From positions 24,769-88,768 of the forward strand of contig NZ_JAAITU010000012.1 of the NCBI RefSeq assembly GCF_013304385.1: a stretch of 64,000 nucleotides of DNA. The letters run 5' to 3'. The position numbers and the translations under genes were made by a program. Below the pieces are notes generated by a model that saw only the letters and a program-made list of their open reading frames with translations, was not told the origin of the DNA and did no database searches. Origin of the DNA: Blautia glucerasea. Lineage in GTDB: Bacteria > Bacillota > Clostridia > Lachnospirales > Lachnospiraceae. Below, piece by piece: positions 61,116 to 64,000 of the stretch; position 1 is the stretch's first letter; the number at the start of each line of letters is the position of its first letter.

Positions 61116-61961
61116 TTGAAAATATCCAAGAAAGCGGCTTATAAAGGAATCATATACCTGATTCTCACTCTGGGACTTATCATTGTTGTTCTTCCAATGA
61201 TTTATATGCTGAGTACTGCGTTGAAGCCAAATGGCGCATTATATGAATATCCTCCCAGATTTTTTCCAAAAATAAAAGAAATTACTTTGGAAAATTTCCA
61301 GTACATTTTACGACAGAAAAAATTTGGAAACAATTTTATTAACAGTATTTTTGTTTCCACTGTAACAGTTGCCATAGCGGCCGTCGTTGCCGCAGCAATG
61401 GCATTCTGTATTGCCAGGTTTAGATTTCTGGGACGTAAATTTTTATTCACATTCATCATGTTAACCATGATCATACCTGGAACTACTTTAATCGTTCCTC
61501 AGTATGAGTTAGCCGTTAAATTGAAGGTGATCAATAAGTTATCTGGATTGATTCCGTTTTATGTCGCATGGGTTATTCCATATTCTACATTTATGATAAA
61601 AGGATTTGTAGAGAATATTCCCAGAGAGTTAGACGAGGCAACCTATATAGACGGAGGAAGCGTATTTACTGTTTTTTTTCAGATTATTCTTCCATTAACC
61701 AAACCAGGAATTGCTTCCGTATCCATTTTTAATTTTCTTACCGCATGGGAAGAGTTTCCCTGGGCCAATACGGTCATCAATGATGACCTGAAAAGGACCT
61801 TACCCATTGCTATTTCAGGATTTTTCGGACAGCATCAGTTTACACAGTGGGGATATGTTTTTGCTCTTTCTGTGCTGAGTCTAATTCCAATACTTGTAGT
61901 TTTTATTTCCTGTCAGAGATTCTTCATTGAAGGATTGACTGCAGGAAGTGTAAAAGGTTAA
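61116..61961 (+). CDS. MalG-like sugar ABC transporter permease
   Basis: A 281-residue protein with six membrane segments and the EAA loop ELDEATYIDGGSVFTVFFQIILPLTKPG. The start is TTG 61116 (MKISKKAAYKGIIYL) with AGGGGG about 9 bases before it; an earlier TTG at 61095 overlaps the previous gene. It ends the operon, followed by a terminator. No ABC ATPase gene accompanies it; a shared MsmX/MsiK-type ATPase elsewhere is expected. Confidence 0.88.
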   Translation: MKISKKAAYKGIIYLILTLGLIIVVLPMIYMLSTALKPNGALYEYPPRFFPKIKEITLENFQYILRQKKFGNNFINSIFVSTVTVAIAAVVAAAMAFCIARFRFLGRKFLFTFIMLTMIIPGTTLIVPQYELAVKLKVINKLSGLIPFYVAWVIPYSTFMIKGFVENIPRELDEATYIDGGSVFTVFFQIILPLTKPGIASVSIFNFLTAWEEFPWANTVINDDLKRTLPIAISGFFGQHQFTQWGYVFALSVLSLIPILVVFISCQRFFIEGLTAGSVKG

Positions 61962-61977
61962 TATACATACTTACAGG

Positions 61978-62024
61978 AAAATCGGGTAGAAAGCCATTAA
62001 CAGCAGACTTTCTGCTCGATTTTT
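61978..62024 (+). terminator. terminator of the maltodextrin-type operon
   Basis: AAAATCG (61978-61984) and AGAAAG (61988-61993) pair with CTTTCT (62008-62013) and CGATTTT (62017-62023), ending in a T-run. Confidence 0.65.
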
Positions 62025-62118
62025 ATCTCAGTCGAGAAGACTCCCGCCTCTTTCAGATGGTCAGGTGGTGAGTAACAGCAAGTTCGTCTCAGTGGGAGTC
62101 CAATCTCCGACTGAGATA
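62024..62118. mobile_element. structured IS200/IS605-end-like remnant
   Basis: TATCTCAGTCG (62024-62034) pairs perfectly with CGACTGAGATA (62108-62118), and inside it GACTCCC (62039-62045) with GGGAGTC (62094-62100). The sequence between (TCAGGTGGTGAGTAACAGCAAGTTCGTCTCAGTGGGAG) resembles the transcribed right end of IS200/IS605 elements, which in TnpB systems gives the guide RNA scaffold. No tnpB gene is attached to it. Confidence 0.45.
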
Positions 62119-62196
62119 AACGCTCCGCGAGGATGCGCAGTGCAGGAAAATTGGCTGTTGTTGAAAATACAGATTTAGAGTTATATACATATATAG

Positions 62197-62940
62197 CCGA
62201 AGAATAGTGTTAGAAGTGCTGTAGAAAAGGAGAAAGACTTTTGGGATCCGAAAGATGTGGTGCCTTATATTGAAGGCGAACCATTTATTAACTCTGTTCC
62301 AATAGATACAGGTCTTACTAATACTGTTATTAAAAATGATGAATCTCGTGTGATTGGTCTTAATTCTGAAAATCCTGAGCTTCATGAGGGAATGATACGA
62401 TTTGACATTATATTCTATGTCAGGATGAGAGATGGATTGTCACAGATTATTATTAATGTGGAAGCCCAAAAGGACGAACTGAACGGATATGATATATTGA
62501 ATCGGGCAATCTTTTATGTAAGCCGAATGATTTCCTCACAGAAAGAAAGAGATTTTTCAAATTCAAATTATAATGATATCAAGCGAGTCTATTCCATTTG
62601 GGTCTGTATGAATATGCCGAAAAATAGTCTAGAACATATTCACCTGGTAAAAGACAGTGTTGTAAATTCCTATACGTGGAAGGGAAATATGGATTTGATT
62701 AATATCGTAATGATTGGGCTTGCCGAAGAACTTCCGAAGCATGAGGAGAAATATGAGTTACATAGGTTACTGGGAGCATTGTTATCTCAAGATTTAACGG
62801 TAAACGAAAAACTGGACATCATTGAAAATGAATATGCGATTCCAATGGAAAAGGATTTTAGGACAAAAAGCGGGAATCCTCGGCAATTCAATTACCGAGA
62901 TGAAAGCGCGAGAGTGTGCATATCTGCACAATGCAAATAG
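62197..62940 (+). pseudogene. truncated Rpn/PD-(D/E)XK family transposase-nuclease
   Basis: The frame is open from 62197 without ATG; GTG 62257 would give 227 residues. MIRFDIIFYVRMRDG, IINVEAQKD (Glu-x-Gln-Lys active site), FYVSRMISSQ and YSIWVCMNMPKNSLEHI match the Rpn-like nuclease/transposase proteins common in Lachnospiraceae. The usual first ~70 residues are missing, and the last ~30 (RTKSGNPRQFNYRDESARVCISAQCK) are off-family, so both ends are lost. An IS-end-like sequence abuts the 5' side and an IS200/IS605 left end the 3' side. Confidence 0.7.
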
Positions 62941-62957
62941 TATAATACTCCTCATCC

Positions 62958-62985
62958 TTTGATATTAATGCTTTGATATTAATGC
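62958..62985 (+). repeat. 14-bp perfect tandem duplication
   Basis: TTTGATATTAATGC occurs at 62958-62971 and immediately again at 62972-62985, just upstream of the left-end hairpins of the IS element. Confidence 0.85.
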
Positions 62986-63020
62986 CGTAACCGGCATATA
63001 ATAAGAACGAAAATACGTTC
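62982..63020. mobile_element. left-end hairpins of an IS200/IS605 element
   Basis: ATGCCG (62982-62987) with CGGCAT (62992-62997) and GAACG (63005-63009) with CGTTC (63016-63020) form two small hairpins 45-80 bases before tnpA. Subterminal hairpins recognised by TnpA are typical at this place. The exact end is not determined. Confidence 0.5.
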
Positions 63021-63064
63021 GAATAATTATTGCGTGTTACAATTCAATATGATATACTATATGT

Positions 63065-63475
63065 ATGAAAGAAAAACTAATACATTACAGAACTTGTGTG
63101 TGTAATATCAACTACCATATGGTGTGGTCGGTGAAATACCGGCGGAAGATATTAAAACCAGAAATTGAGGAATATCTTCAGGAACTGGTGCAGCAGATTG
63201 CTGAGGATAAGGGATTTACTGTTCATTTATTTGAATGTGGTGAAGGGGATCATGTCCACTGTTTTGTATCAGCTCCGCCAAAGTTATCCATAACAGCAAT
63301 CGTCAAGTATCTGAAGGGGATCACCGGAAGAAAACTGTTCGAACGTTTTCCGGAAATAAGAAACCAGCTATGGAAGGGAGAGCTGTGGAACCATTCCTAT
63401 TATGTGGAAACGATTGGATCTGTATCTGAGGAAAATATCCGCCGTTATATTGAACATCAGAGCAAGTCGTATTAA
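63065..63475 (+). CDS. tnpA: IS200/IS605 family Y1 transposase TnpA
   Basis: A 136-residue HUH single-strand transposase. The HUH motif is HVHCF and the catalytic Tyr lies in NHSYYVETIGSVSEENIRRYIEHQ. The start CNINYHMVWSVKYRRKIL is typical. Full length and intact. It excises and inserts single-stranded DNA near replication forks. tnpB follows 55 bases later on the same strand. Confidence 0.95.
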   Translation: MKEKLIHYRTCVCNINYHMVWSVKYRRKILKPEIEEYLQELVQQIAEDKGFTVHLFECGEGDHVHCFVSAPPKLSITAIVKYLKGITGRKLFERFPEIRNQLWKGELWNHSYYVETIGSVSEENIRRYIEHQSKSY

Positions 63476-63530
63476 TTTAAAGCGGACTGTGAATACAGAT
63501 CCGCAAGATTGTCTGAAGGGGGGAAGAGGA

Positions 63531-64000
63531 ATGCTGCTGTCACACAAAATATCTACAAAAATCCGGCCGGAATATTCCAATATCATAGGGCATATGTGTT
63601 ATGCAGCTTCCAAACTCTGGAATATCTGCAACTATGAACGTCATCATTATAAAGAACTGGGACTGGCAAAGTATCCTGACTGGTATTATCAGAAAAGAGC
63701 ACATAAAGGTGATCTATGGTACAGACAGCTTCCGTCACAGACAGCGCAGGAGACCTGCAAGCAGCTGGATAAAGCCTGGAAATCTTTTTATATCCTGAAA
63801 AAGACCGGAGGGATCAAAGATCCAAATCCGCCCCGTTTTAAACAGGACAATATACCGGTCACATACATGCAGATGGGGATCCGGCATGAGAAAGGCTCAG
63901 ACCAGCTGCGGCTGTCCCTGCCAAAGGATCTGAAAAGCTATATGGAAGAAACCTACGGAATCCATGAAAAATTTCTATATCTTGAAAATAAGATTTTCAG
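63531..64000 (+). CDS. tnpB: IS200/IS605 family TnpB, N-terminal part (runs off the window)
   Basis: The frame from ATG 63531 (AAGGGGGGAAGAGG upstream) is open to the window end, 156 complete codons. The sequence KISTKIRPEYSNIIGHMCYAASKLWNICNYERHH, WYRQLPSQTAQETCKQLDKAWKSFY and KDPNPPRFK is that of the TnpB/OrfB N-terminal wedge and REC-like parts. TnpB is an RNA-guided DNA endonuclease, ancestor of Cas12, that helps the element persist. The RuvC and zinc-finger parts lie outside. Confidence 0.9.
   Translation, partial: MLLSHKISTKIRPEYSNIIGHMCYAASKLWNICNYERHHYKELGLAKYPDWYYQKRAHKGDLWYRQLPSQTAQETCKQLDKAWKSFYILKKTGGIKDPNPPRFKQDNIPVTYMQMGIRHEKGSDQLRLSLPKDLKSYMEETYGIHEKFLYLENKIF

Noticed and set aside
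1..64000. tRNA or rRNA genes
   Set aside because: No GTTCGAnTC-type T-arm with matching acceptor stem was noticed in any intergenic region; small RNAs could still be missed by eye.

Overview
The window looks like chromosome from a low-GC, anaerobic, Gram-positive member of the Clostridia, most likely Lachnospiraceae. The evidence is gene content: Rex, a NfnAB transhydrogenase, anaerobic ribonucleotide reductase NrdDG, the sporulation membrane protein YlbJ, a citramalate/isopropylmalate-synthase-type citrate synthase beside NADP-isocitrate dehydrogenase, and Big_2-domain surface proteins. Near-consensus TTGACA/TATAAT promoters and AGGAGG ribosome sites are frequent. Family and genus are inference from gene content; no rRNA or tRNA gene was seen.

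Region 1 (1-3480) is the end of an AT-rich defence island. It holds the last codons of a BREX brxL gene, then a two-gene cassette of a PD-(D/E)XK-type nuclease and an SMC/Rad50-like ATPase with a CxxC zinc hook (Lamassu/ABC-three-component-like), then three tiny genes. The island abuts the 5' end of a subtilisin-like protease gene. Region 2 (3466-19566) is housekeeping: protease, citrate synthase and isocitrate dehydrogenase, ABC-F ATPase, rex, nnr-alr-mazF, a CorC-type protein, yebC, a TepA/ClpP-like protease, nfnAB, and a LytTR-PAS regulator facing a large secreted protein. The intergenic region between those last two carries 21-bp-spaced direct repeats and an orphan promoter-terminator unit.

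Region 3 (20056-40879) runs from the surface protein through mgsA-rsmD-coaD, ylbJ, pepD, a peptidase, a small alarmone synthetase, YgiQ, rluD-lepB, recU, and a his operon (hisZ-G-D-B-IE) ending in a VanW protein. The hisIE gene carries an N-terminal HisF-like domain that has lost its catalytic aspartate. Region 4 (40960-49492) is the most interesting part: a cobalamin riboswitch ahead of two secreted multidomain proteins, a BtuF-like binding protein, a BtuC-like permease and a BtuD-like ATPase. The second surface protein ends in a copy of only the first lobe of the binding protein. Together these suggest a cell-surface corrinoid capture relay comparable in layout to the Isd heme system.

Region 5 (49517-55550) has nrdDG under tandem NrdR boxes, a PH-domain protein, an isochorismatase-like hydrolase, araD, and two broken genes (an MMPL transporter stub and an LPXTG-type wall protein with an internal deletion). 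Region 6 (55800-61961) is a maltodextrin-type locus: a LacI-family regulator with three matching operators, a GH13 neopullulanase-like enzyme, a solute-binding protein and two permeases, with no ATPase gene. Region 7 (61978-64000) is mobile-element debris: a structured IS200/IS605-end-like sequence, a truncated Rpn-type nuclease/transposase gene, and the left part of an IS200/IS605 element with tnpA and a tnpB that runs off the window.
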